Origin: Nemania diffusa | Taxonomy: Eukaryota; Ascomycota; Sordariomycetes; Xylariales; Xylariaceae | Length of the DNA: 64,000 bases | NCBI GenBank assembly: GCA_038501195.1 | Contig: JBBPUQ010000006.1 | Coordinates: forward strand, 2,294,001 to 2,358,000 | Reading direction: 5' to 3' | Notes under the pieces: model-generated | Seen by the model: only the letters and a program-made list of their open reading frames with translations | Database searches by the model: none | What the model was told of the DNA's origin: nothing | Translations under genes and position numbers: made by a program | Shown: positions 12,543 to 24,309 of the stretch, piece after piece | Layout: each line of letters opens with the position of its first letter | Position numbering within the stretch: the stretch's first letter is position 1

Positions 12543-15500
12543 ATGAGCATGTCGCCGAGCTTCGCGAACAGCCCCTCTCCAAATGCTGTCTCTTCGCCTA
12601 TGTCTGTGTCTATGTCGCCTTCCATGTCCAGCACCCCAGCTAGTAATGGCGTGCCGCTGCCTGTGAAGCGCCGTGCCCCAATTGCCTGCCGAAGGTATGG
12701 AACCCACACTATCGAATCTACCACGGCGTATATCGCGTCTAACTAACTCTTTGTTACAGATGTCGTCGACTGCGCAGCAAGTGTATGCACGACAAGGCCC
12801 CACCTTGCAAGGCCTGTAAAGAAGCCGGCGTGCCCGAAGAATGGTAAATATTTCCGTCTTGCGCCCACCGCCATGGAATACGGCGCGCGTTCGGTGACGC
12901 TGACTACGTCGTTATAGTGCCTTTCCGAGTCGAGGAGACTTAGATCAGGATCGCGCATTCCGCCATCCTCGGCAGCGAGCCGACAGGAAATCCAAGCTTG
13001 AGCTCGTCAAGGTGAAGAGAGAGCCGGCTCCGACGCCGAGTCTAGGCCTCGATGCCTTCTCTAACTATCGACCGCCGAGGCTGGCGAACGAATGGGATCT
13101 TTTGCCTGAGATGGAGGTAATAGTCGACGGGATTCATACATTTATTCGTCACTTTTACCAGATCGGCTTCATCCCCAAGAAAATGTTCATTGCTGGTTTA
13201 AGAGAAAACGCCGAGTCCGTGAGCGTCTTCCTCTTGCTCAGTATACTTTGCATCAGTGCTAGGTTCAACAAGTATTTCATCAAGACATACGGTGACGGAC
13301 TCAAAGCCGCAGACGAATTCATGCAAAAGGCGCAACGACTTGCCATTAACGAGATCTATCTAGAACCCACGTTAGAAAGATGTCAGGCATTCTATTTGCT
13401 CAGCATTGCCGAACAAGGATCAGGGAAATCAAACACAAGCTACGTTAGTTATGCTCGCTTTTAGAACGTCCTAACCTTTTGCTGACGCTGTTAAAAAGAT
13501 AAGCGCAGGTATAGCATTCAGAATGGCGGCCCTTATGAGACTTCATCGCGAAGAAGCCTATAGTCCTATCACAAACAAATCCCATGTCGTACAAAGGATA
13601 CGAGCGGAGGCAGCAAGGCGTACTTTCGTGAGTGAATCTATGAAATCACGATCTTGTCAGTTTGCCATGAGATGCTAATATACTAACCCGCCGTTTCTCG
13701 CCAATAGTGGATGCTACATAGTGAGTAAAGGAGCTGTTTTGAGATTGTCACCCGTCTAACCATGGATAACTAGGCCAAGATAATCTACATTCTGGACCGT
13801 ATAAACCCGTGTCCCTAGGACCTAGCGACATAACAGCTTTGCTACCTTGCGACGAGGCACATTTTGAGGCTGGTAAAATACCCGAAAAGCGTGCTGCTCT
13901 TGATGGTACCCCTCCAGCGATTGCCGATCCCAGCCTTTGCTCCCTCCGGCCACGACCTTTACTTGCTTCCCTTATGCAGGTGCATAACTTCTGGGGCATA
14001 ATTGCTCGCCGGATACTCCACAATGAAAAGGATTGGCGACCACAGGACGAAGATAGCGAGTTCGCGAAATTAAATCGCCGGCTGAGGGATTGGGAAAGAG
14101 ACTTGCCCCCTGAACATGCGTTTGGGAGGATATTACTCGGCGGCTATAGGCACTATGAGGAAGATTTGGTAAGTCGAGCGAGGATGAAAATTAATTATAA
14201 GCATGTAACTGATCTGATTCTAGGCATATCTTAGTCTGACGGGCTGTCTACGGCTCTGCCATATCGTCCTACGCAAGGTGTACTTGAGCGAGTAAGTTTT
14301 CATGATAATCCATACTTAATTCTCAGTACTCATCTTTTTATTAGGATGATACGTCATGCTCAAGGAGACCCGTCCAATCCAGAAGTTAGATTCTACCAGA
14401 ACATGTCCAACGACCTATTCTGCAATGTTCGGGTACTATATGAACAGATTGACGCACATTTCGAAGACGGTACGCCTATTGAGAGCCTAGGTTCGCAAAT
14501 GGCTGTAAGTGACGTTCAATACGGTCCATTATTCCTATCCCTTGGCTAACCACGCTTTCCAGGCCTTCATCATATATAGTTGTGGTCTATTAGCCTCCTA
14601 TCTAGTCAAATTTCCTCATCGTATGTGTCTCAGCCGCATGGACAAAACTCGAATAGAACTGATAGATCTCGAATAGTGGACGTCCAGCATGTAGGAAATG
14701 ACCTGCAGGCGGCGCAAGCTGAAGGTCGCATGATCTATGCGCGAAGTCTTGGCATTCTAAGAGCCTATTCTCACACATGGCCGCTCGCAGCGGCTTGGGC
14801 CAACGGGCTAGAAAAATGGTTCAAAGATCAGAATCCGAAGAAGATCTCGTTCCAATCTGGCACAATGACAGATGGCGTAAGTGGCCTCCATCCTACGCAA
14901 CAGAATAATGCAACAATATCAGTCAAATTCACTAATTGAATAATTAAATCAGATCGAGGAGCCTCAGCCATACGCCCTGGGCGTCGTACACCCGCGCCTA
15001 AACGCCCCGGGGTTCCGCGGCACACATTCGATCAAGAAGTTCCATACATCACGTTGTAAGACGCCGCCGGTAATAGATCACCTACATAAAACAGCCGAGA
15101 TGGGAGCTGCGGTCGAACCTCCACGCCTCGCACCGTTGCAACACGCACCAAGCGTTTACGGCGAGCCCGTGTGTCTCCCGCCCCTCTCACAAACGCAATA
15201 CGTCACGTCGTCTTCACAGCCCAACACACCAAAGCCCACTATGTCAGCGTCATCGTCATATGCGCCGCCTCCCGCACCTCAAGTGGCTCTCGCGCAAGCA
15301 CATCAGCCCCAACCCCAGCAGCAGCCGACGAGTCATCCACATCCACAACTACACCCACAACCGCAGCCGCCATCTCAACCCCCTTACGCCCCGCAGCCGT
15401 ACCCTCAGAACTCTGGTCTTGACATGTTGATTCAGGCGTCAGCATCCACCCACCCGCCCACCGCACAGCCGATGGACGCATATGCCGCCGCGTACTACGG

Positions 15501-15639
15501 CGAATACGGCAATATGACGCTCAATGACGGCTTCGATTCGAACCTACAGATTATGGTCGATGGCGGCGCGCGCTGGACTGCCATTGATGCCACCACGGCC
15601 ATATATAGTCCGTATGGACCTATCGGGTCAGGACCTTGA
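12543..15639 (+). CDS. Zn2Cys6 fungal transcription factor with fungal-specific regulatory domain
   Basis: Eleven exons: 12543-12694, 12760-12843, 12918-13443, 13499-13627, 13708-13720, 13774-14168, 14224-14291, 14345-14504, 14563-14620, 14677-14876, 14953-15639. They total 823 residues in one frame, and all introns are GT-AG. The binuclear zinc cluster is at residues 49-79 (Cys49, 52, 59, 67, 70, 79; spacing CX2CX6CX7CX2CX8C) with the basic CRRCRRLRSKC core. Introns split its codons at residues 51 and 79. The middle region (residues about 110-560) has the helical look of the fungal transcription factor MHR domain, including RMAALMRLHREEA and TFWMLHSQD. The C-terminus (about 630-770) is Pro/Gln-rich, as in activation domains. 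The start was set at 12543 (context CCATGAG) rather than the in-frame ATG at 12510. I cannot name the regulon. The conserved VPEECAFPSRGD tail after the cluster may identify the ortholog in a search. Confidence 0.85.
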
Positions 15640-17679
15640 TTGATCCCTACCGAGACCGCAATGAATACTAGGGATCCGTGACTCGAAGCACGGATCCAAA
15701 TACATAATCTCTTTTCTTTTGGAGAACGTGAAACGATTTTCTCCTTCCGTCATGGAACACAAAATATGGACACGGCAAGAAAGGGGATAGATAAGGGGAA
15801 ATCACGTACTATTAAATTCGGCATCGACATGAAACGACCAGTAAATATCACGACACTTGGGCCATCTCCATTAGGCGCACGAACCCGATCATACAGCGAC
15901 TTTTTTTGTTTCTTTTTTTGGGGCGTATATATTTCATAACCAGCTCGTGCTATTAACGATGTGCAGCTATATATACACATCTCGTACTTCATCACAAGCC
16001 AATGATTTACAGACTACTAGCTATATACCATATGCTGCTTTCCCCCCCAGTACTTCGCTGAATATCATCGGCGATATTTTCTATCTTATACTACCAACGT
16101 CTACGCGTCTATTATTTTCAAAGAGGCATCAATACACTACATCCTCGCGGAAATTGTGTTTCCCCAAACACCTAGGCTTTTTATTCTTTTTTATTCTCCT
16201 TTTTCTTTCAAATGGCGGTAAGTTGTAGCATTTGATATCTTCCGTGTTCAGGTATTCTGAGCGTTTGAGAAAGACATGGGGGGAAGGGCAATGAGTAGCA
16301 TACAGTAGGGAGGTTAGGGGGAATGGAAGGGAGCGATGTGACACGAGCGTTCTAGCGTGTATGTTGGTTGGTTCACGTGCTTCTAGATCGCTTGTTTTCT
16401 TCTTCGTATTTATTAGTGCGCAATCTATTTGATGAATTGAAAGCCTACCATCGATACCCATCAATCCTTCTAGACCATTCATCTTCAATTATCCGATTTG
16501 ATTGATCAATTATGTTTTAGGTCACGCGTTGATTGAACGACACATACCATTCAGCTGCTGTCTTAGCTCTTGTCTTGCTACAGGTGGGCACCATGAGCTA
16601 CGTATTTGTCTATGATGCTCCCATCATCTACATCTTTCTACCAGATAATGTAGGATGTCGCTTGTGTTTGTATATTGTGGGCTTTATGCAGGGCGCAATC
16701 ACGGTTGGACAACCATGTAGACCGTCCTAAACTGTTAGGCAGGTAATTTCACTTTACTTCCATCTTACTGTTATCTAGATAGGACAAGTTATTCAGCAGA
16801 TGATAAGTAACAGTGTAAATAGACCATTACCTAGCTCTGGTAAACCGACGGTAGGTCACATATCCACAAAGAGCATTCATCATCGAGCAAGATTATGGAT
16901 AACGGAGTAGACAGAGCCTCTATTCGATATCAGCACTAGTCTACGGATGCACATTTGCCTGTGCCAGGCGAGGTGAGTCGGTAACGCAATGCGTAGGCTC
17001 AGAGCCAGGGTGATCGAATAGCCTCCAACCAATTGATAGAGGCGGTTCATCCTGTGTCACAAGACCATCCGCAGTAGCGAACACTTGTCTGACCCTCCCC
17101 CCGGACTGACATCCCCAGCCCCCATGTCTACTCCGGGCGTAAGCAACCACTCTCGTCGGGTCTGGGGTATTGTTCACTTGAACAAATCGTCAGCCACATA
17201 CGACGTATATGCACGGCTGGTCCTCTCTTCCACGCCGAAGACCGTTTTTAACTCCCCGGATATTCCTCTTTTACATGACTTCGTGGCCCCCATCGACATG
17301 AAGGGGGCGTACAGTAATCTACTCTCTAAACGCATATCTCCGGGTTGTTTCTGCTTCCAAAACCGGATTGAAACTCAGCAAAGGGGTACATAGGTGATGC
17401 GACGGCGTGATATGGGAAGGGTTCAGGGGTTATGTGATATCAGGGATATTGGATTACTAAGGCAGTGAAAGGGATCTATATACACATGTCTCATTCAAAG
17501 GGTAGTGACGGCGAGGAAGGGGATGTAGGGAAAGGGAGAAGTGTGATGTTGCTGGTTTTTCTTCCAACTTCGGCATGTATAAGCCTGGACTGGCCCGGCT
17601 CGCTGGTTGGGAGGAGCTGCGTGCTGTGATCTGTGGTAGGGTGCTCTGGGGGAAGGAATTCTTGGGTTGTTATGTTCTT
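15640..17679. other. 2-kb spacer between convergent genes
   Basis: This lies between the 3' ends of the transcription factor (plus strand) and importin beta (minus strand). It is AT-rich near both ends, as expected for untranslated regions. A 102-codon plus-strand frame at 17085-17393 matches no family I recognise, so it is not called. Confidence 0.45.
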
Positions 17680-20600
17680 TCATGTCTGTTGCATGACCGA
17701 CGAAGTACCGCCAAGCTGGCGCTTAACTTGCTCACGAGCCCATCGAGCTGTTTCGATTGTCCGCTGCTGGAACTCACGGTTGGCTCTGGTTTCTTTAATC
17801 ATAACACTAAGCCAGTCTTGACGGAAGGCCTCAGCGAGCTCTCCGTTGGGATAGGCATCAGCCAAATCACTACATTTCTGTTAGTATATCGATAATGAGA
17901 AGATTGATACCACATACCCGATAACGCCCATAGCGGATCGCATCAATGACTCGCTCCTATTCATATCCTGGGCAATGATATTGAGTAGCTGGAAGATAGA
18001 TGGCACGTAGGGTTCAAGAGCTGGGGCTTTGACTTGTTAGTAAAAAGAAAAGAGAAACATCGTTCATGCTAGGGTCCTTACTCTTGCCACTGATCTTCAT
18101 AGCACCAATAATTCCGCCCCAGGCGTCCATAATACCCTCTCGTAGAGATATGACATAGTCGTACATCTCATAAGAGCCATCAGGCGCCGCCGTAACGGCA
18201 GCCGCCTGCTGTAGAACCTGTGCAACAACTGACAAATACGTCTCAAAATGACCACTAATAGCACTAGCAATGTCGCCAAAGCATTGCAGAATAGCTGGCT
18301 TGAACTGGTTAGACAAAGCAGCACTCTGCGAGAGATTGTTAGTCGCTGTCTAATGTCTGTCGGACTCGTCAAGTAAGGAAAGGGGACATGATAGGAAATA
18401 GAAACGGACCCTCAAATTATTAAGAAGATAATTCATGAAGTTGTCGCAGTACGGTTGGCTACGTTCACCCATCGAACGCGTGATGTCGCTAACCAGGCCA
18501 ATAGCCATGGAACAGACACTTGGCTCTTCTTGGTTGGCCAAAGCATTGTAAAGGAAGGGAGTGAAAGCCTCCATATACTTGAAGAAATCTTCTTCCATGG
18601 CGTTCGCTAGACCACTGATAGTGGCAAAAACAGCCTCAGGAACGCTGGACTTGGGCCCGAGAATATTGAGGATTTGCAGAGAAACCTGCATAATTCGGTC
18701 ACCCTGCGGTGCAATTTCCTTCTCTAGTCGAAGGATGATAGCTTGGAGGACTGTGCTTAGACTGGTCTGCATCTCCTCTAGAGCAATCTTGTCCTCGATG
18801 CTGACGACCTGGTTTTGCAAGGGAATGGTCTCTTCGAGGCGCTTGATTATTACATCTGAAAGTTGGGCAACAGCCGGGAAGCTATCTGTAGCAGCATGTT
18901 GAACGAAGGCACTAAGAACCTCGTATGATGTAGTGCGGACGGTCGTCTCAGCAGCAGCTTGCGAAGTGACTTCGAGGAGGGTCTGCACACTCTCGTTGAA
19001 GTGAGGTGTTATTGGGTTCGATGTCGCTTCAAAGTCGCCCGAGAATCGTTCCGCTAAGTTCATAAGCGCCCAGCAGCAAGAAGCTGCCATCTTCGAGTCG
19101 TGAACACCGGCAAACAAAGACCTAATGAGAGGATTTAAATGTGTGTTGGGATCAATGGCCTCCGAGCAAGCCTCTGTGATTCGCCCAAGCGCGTATGCTG
19201 TCGAATCCTTGACGAAGACGGAGCTATCGTCCATCATGCTAATAAGAATAGGCAAAGCTTGCTTCACGATAGGCTCCAATGTCTTCTCTTCAGGTCCATC
19301 CATAATGGCACCGAAGGCAGCCACGGCAGCTTCGCGATAATGCCAGTCATCTGAGCGCAGGTGCAGCTCAACAAACTGAAGGACAGGCGGGACAATGTTG
19401 GCACCAACAGCCTGCGCATATAGCTGAAGACATTGATACGCGGCACGTGCCAGATTATATTCATCGTCAGCGGCATCCTCATCTTGCTTCGTAAGAAGAC
19501 TTAGTAGCTGGGGGACGACTTCCCCGGTTGCTACTCGGGCAAAGTTATAGAAAGGTCGCATCTGCTCAGTGTTATCCACCTGTTTCGATCTGTGGTTAGC
19601 TTGTTGCCACAGCTGAGCTAGGAGTATCGTCATTTACGTACTTGAGAATTATCCTCTTCTATGTTGACTTCCTCCTCGCATACAGTGCTCCAGAACTCTA
19701 CTGCGAGCTTCGCCACATCTTCGTCTTCATTCTTCATCCCGAGGATTGTCAGGCCGAACAACGCCTTCTCCATGTAAAAGCGCATATTCTCGTAGTAAAG
19801 ACCCATAATACGGTTGAGACATCCGAATGCACCCTGTTGTATCCGCGAATCATCGGCTTGGGTAGCTTCACAGACGACTTGCATGATGTAGTTTCGCTCG
19901 CCCTCATGTTTAAAGTTGTTACCCACAAACTCGAGTGAGTCCCCGAGCGCGTAGATGGCTGATAGACGGATCTCTGGGTTCGTCTCCTCCTTACGAGCTC
20001 CCTGTACCACAGCCGTTAAGATGGCATTTGAGTGGGCGACCAGGGCGGTCCGCAACTCAGTATCTTGACTGTCGCAGATGTATCCAATACATGTCAAGGA
20101 GGCCTGCTTCTGGTGAGGGGCGCCGTTGCTAACATTTTGCACCAGAGTTCCCATAAGCTCGGGCCATTGATCCCTGGGGAGTTCAAGAGACGCGATGGAA
20201 GCGATGACCTGGGCAGTGGCATTGCCAGCCTGGGTGTTGGTCGACGAGAGAGTCTGCAGGGCGAGAGCCTTAACGCGGCTCTTAGTCTCCTGGTCCGTCT
20301 GCTGCAACCATTTGGCCTGCAACTCTTGCGCCCGAGAGAACTCGCGGGCAGTGAAAGAATTCTTTAAGGCGAGACCCGCAGCAACTCTGATCTGGGCTTC
20401 GGTGTTGTCGTCAGCCAGAGCTTGGACGAGGGTAGCCAAGTAAAGGGGCTTGAGAGAGCATCAATATTAGCCTTCATGATAGTAGTAGAAAGGTGGGGGG
20501 GCGCTTAAGGGGAAGGGGGACGCAAGGGGCTCACAAAGTTGGTGTCGGCAGCCTGGGAGAGCTGCTGCTCTGCACCATTTCGGGTCGCGGCATCTAGGGG

Positions 20601-20772
20601 TAGAGAGATACTTGATTAGCTCTGGCAAAGCAAAAAAACGAGGCTGAGTCGCGTTCGCGACACGAGCGAGGCCGCTACAGGGCTGAGGGGCTGCGTGGGA
20701 CAATAAAGCGGTGCACTCACCTGTCGACAACGAATTGCTGAGGACTGTGTTGATATCACCGTTTTCAGCCAT
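17680..20772 (-). CDS. KAP95: Importin subunit beta-1 (karyopherin 95)
   Basis: Seven minus-strand exons: 20772-20721, 20593-20535, 20448-19642, 19579-18410, 18325-18082, 18026-17918, 17869-17680. They give 876 residues, close to the usual length of about 870. Phases agree at every junction. Exon 2 encodes the importin N-terminal block (DAATRNGAEQQL), exon 3 IRVAAGLALKNSFTAR, and exon 4 HEAT-repeat sequence such as DWHYREAAVAAFGAIMDG and CCWALMNLAERF. The C-terminal WAREQVKRQ region is typical of the family. By family knowledge it carries cargo, directly or through importin alpha, across the nuclear pore and releases it on Ran-GTP binding. The exon-4 donor is the weak GTCCGT (18409-18404), required to keep the conserved frame into SAALSNQFKPAILQCFGDIA. 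Only the small first exon carries the start, MAENGDINTVL. Confidence 0.93.
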
Positions 20773-23700
20773 CTTGGGTAGTCGGATGGCTTTGCCACAG
20801 AAATGAGGGGGGATCCAGGTTGGCCGTCAGCGCAGATGATGGTATTTTGCTAGGTATTGATTGTATGTTCGTCGGTAAAAAGAAAAAGACGTCGGTCAGG
20901 AGGGGGTCCCGCAAGTGCGTGTATGGATTATGCTGGCAGGTGGAAGAGGGACAAGCGGATGAAGGAGGGGATGAAGGAGAATAACGCAAGATGGATTGCT
21001 TCGGAGTATATGGGAGGGTGGTCCAAGACACAGAGTAAACGTTGTCTGAAGCTTGCAAAGAAAGCAGAAGATTGTAGAAAGGAGGTGGTAGAATAGTGCA
21101 GAAGTGCAGAAGGAGGTTTCGTCACCTGGTGGACAGTGAGAGTTTTGGCTCTAGCTACAAAAGGTACAGTAGATACCTAGGCAGGGTCTTCCAAGGCAGG
21201 TCATCGGGGTAGGCGATAGGTGCTGTATGTAGGTTCTAGGTCCACTGTAAGCAGCTTTGTAGGCAGCATACCTCCTAGCAGGATGGCGGGCGGGTGCCAA
21301 ATATTTTTGTTGACAATCACATGGGAAGCCAGAGGCGACCCAGACACTGCCCGCACTGGGGCAACAGGTGGAGAGCCAGTCATATCTGCCAGCAGCTGCC
21401 ACCTGGACACGGTGCGAGCCAGTCGTGCCCCGCAGTGAATATCAAAGCAGTCTAACCTAGATAGCTATAGCGTGTTACCTACCTATGAGTACCCATGGAT
21501 AAATCTCGAAAAGAACTTTGCTTGGACATGTGGGGGTTGTCTCGTTCACTCCCGTCATCTTATTTTAGAGTTCTTTCCCATACCGAAGTTTTGTGCACGC
21601 CTTCTTTTCCCCTTAAGATATATACATACTCCAAAGTTGAAGGGACCGATTTGACTCATCTCACTGCTACCTAGTTTAGACACCTCCCTAGGACAGAACT
21701 ACATATCTGCACAATGCTGTCCTTGAATTGGCCACTGCCGGACTCTCCATACCTAATGCATGCACACCGTGCACTCCACATGGTACCTACCTCTACAGGA
21801 TGCCTACCAAACTAACAGCCAACCAGACTGCCACCTATAAACTGATAAAAGCAAGACAATTAGAATTATCGTGTGTCGTGCACGAGCCACCTCTCTTGTC
21901 CTACCGCATAATTACGAAACATTGGAGCAAACGGTTGCCTGCAGCTGGAAGAAGAGAGTGAGGAGGTTCAACCGTTTTCGCAACTTCAACACCAAGCTAG
22001 GCTTATTCCGGTCATGGAATTGCTGATTCACAGAATCGAATTTCCTCATTTCCCTGTATGATTTGACAACACCCCACTTCACTGCCAGATTACCAGGTAT
22101 CCAAAGCATGATGAACGCCCACTCCCCGCATCCTCCTTGTCGCAGCCCAAACTCACAGAATCACAACTTTAATGGCGTCATGTAGAAGTAGTATGTGATG
22201 TTTACCTACAATAGTTGTTACTACCTTCATACATCCACAGATCTAATCCCTGTCTATTGTACATGGGTATGGGATATAGGTTCTATGTAAGCTTGTGGCC
22301 AGATGCCATAAACGCGACATTTATGTCCCTACATACGCTCTCTAATTTATGTACCGGTAGACCCTTTAAGAATACTACCTACATTGTGCCAGATGCAAGC
22401 CCATGAAATGCTCCAAAGAAGAGGCCCAAAAGCTAGGTCATATTCAACAAGTCCCTACCATACCACCCAAGAAGCGCTAATGAGGAGCGACTCTTATAAT
22501 TCACAATGTGTCACCTATCAAGTGCTAATTTATTTTACTTCCTCCCCTTATAGCACATGTTGTTTGCCCTTCTTTGTCTCTGGGACTTCAACTGTTTTAG
22601 ATAATACAAATACGAGGTATATCTTATCATTACCACAGTACTGTACTGTTCCTATTAAGATATAAAATATTAGTTAGCTTCTACCAATCTATAGGACCTG
22701 TCAGCAATATCTTATGTTAACCATATATACAATAGAGACAAAAGACAAGCTTATGTCATTAGCTACTCCTAGAAGCATAGTGAGAGAGCTTTAGACTACA
22801 CCTCCATGGATCTAAACACCCTGACACCTTCCGATATGCCCGCTTTTTTATAGTGTAACGGCCTTGGCCTACGATCCAACCCTTATTGATGATGAGTTAA
22901 CGGAGTACCCCCTAAAGTTCGCGGTGTCGAGGTTGATGCGGCGTCGTTTTAGAGTATTGGCCGAAGAGAGGATAGACTGTTGCCATGCAGCCTTAAGATC
23001 GACAGTATTTACCGGTGATAGTGATAGTGCCTTGAGCCAGACGCCCTTTGTCCCTGGTGTCCTAGATCTGACACTAAGCTAGCACTGCACGAACTATGAG
23101 AACTTGGGTAAACAGTCAGTGATCTTGATGCTTGAATAGTCACGCAGTAATTATGTCTACTTGAAGACGTAGATGATCTCAGCCGATAAATGCTCTTATC
23201 CAAGCTTATCTGTCACGACTATACAACTTTACTCAAGGTAATCTATAACTCTTCGCAATAAGGTGTTAGGGCATGTAACTGGACATCGCCAAGTCTACAG
23301 AGTACAGCTGGGGGTATCAGCAAGACGCCACGTGAGATCGAAGCCAGCCCGTGAGGCCTGGTTCGACTAGTATAATAAAGTACTCCCATTTTTCTTTGCC
23401 ATCCTATTATTGTTATGCTTAGCACGCGAGAAATATTGAGCATGATATAGCCTATAAACAAACTATTGGATCAGCCAAGCTCTGGTTGCTATCTCAGGTT
23501 GTTGATAGTGAGCCATCCACGAACTTGCTAATGGTCTTGGAGAGCCATTGGTAACTTAGTAAGTGAAAAGGTATGGCCTTTTTGTTTTGTGTATATGTGG
23601 TTTAGTTTAAAATGTATTCACATTTGGCGTCTGCTGTAAGCAGAGCCTTCTCCAATTTTTCTATCTTTTTTTTCTTTCTCTCTCCTAGTTCTAAGCGTCT

Positions 23701-24309
23701 CAAAAAAAGAACTATAGCCAAAAATTGAAGAAGGAAATTTATCTCGGGTATTTCGGTCTAAGGTTAAAGCTCAGTGAGAGCTGGAAGTAGCCATCTGGGT
23801 ACCTTAGGTACCCAAGTAATATTACTTAAACTACCAGGAAAAGCAAAGGTAGGTAGATTTATATAATTCAGCAAGGACAGGCCGTTTATCTCTTCTGTAT
23901 AACGCAAAACTGGCTCGGGGGCTCAAAGGCCGCGGATAGTGGTCGCCTATAATAATTACCACCTCGCCATATCACCAGCAGCCCAGAGCTATTTTCAATA
24001 TTTAATGCTAGGTATCACAGATTCTAACTAGTAAGTACTCGTTGAATATTGACCCCCTAGATATCATCAAGCTGGCAGTGAGTCAATCGTGAGTATATAT
24101 AATATAGCCACTATTCACTGCAATTTTAAGATAGTTCAGTTACAACCCCCAAGAATTCATTATGTTAGGTCATCTGCACTCTCCTCTGACGCACCCTCCG
24201 GAAGTAGCTGCGCCTTTAAAACTTCGTCATTTTATCTGGATCGTGTCCTTTTTCGTCTCTGCAATCACAACGACGGCAACTACGACAGCCAAACTTGATC
24301 CTGCGCAAC
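20773..24309. other. 3.5-kb spacer with an LTR-like fragment
   Basis: The first 400 bases are the purine-rich upstream region of the importin gene. The rest has no supported gene. A block at about 22854-23085 begins TGTAACGGCC and resembles the start of a fungal retrotransposon LTR, but I could not find its other end or a target-site duplication. From about 23480 the sequence is AT-rich and featureless. Confidence 0.4.

Noticed and set aside
12257..12643. 128-codon plus-strand frame before the zinc-cluster factor
   Set aside because: It is translated CTGC repeat and leader sequence that overlaps the true start in a different frame.
15171..15481. Overlapping frames in the last exon of the transcription factor
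   Set aside because: They are shadows created by the Pro/Gln-rich codon repeats of the real reading frame.
17085..17393. 102-codon plus-strand frame in the spacer before importin beta
   Set aside because: No family resemblance, no supporting splice or start context, and likely antisense to the importin 3' untranslated region.
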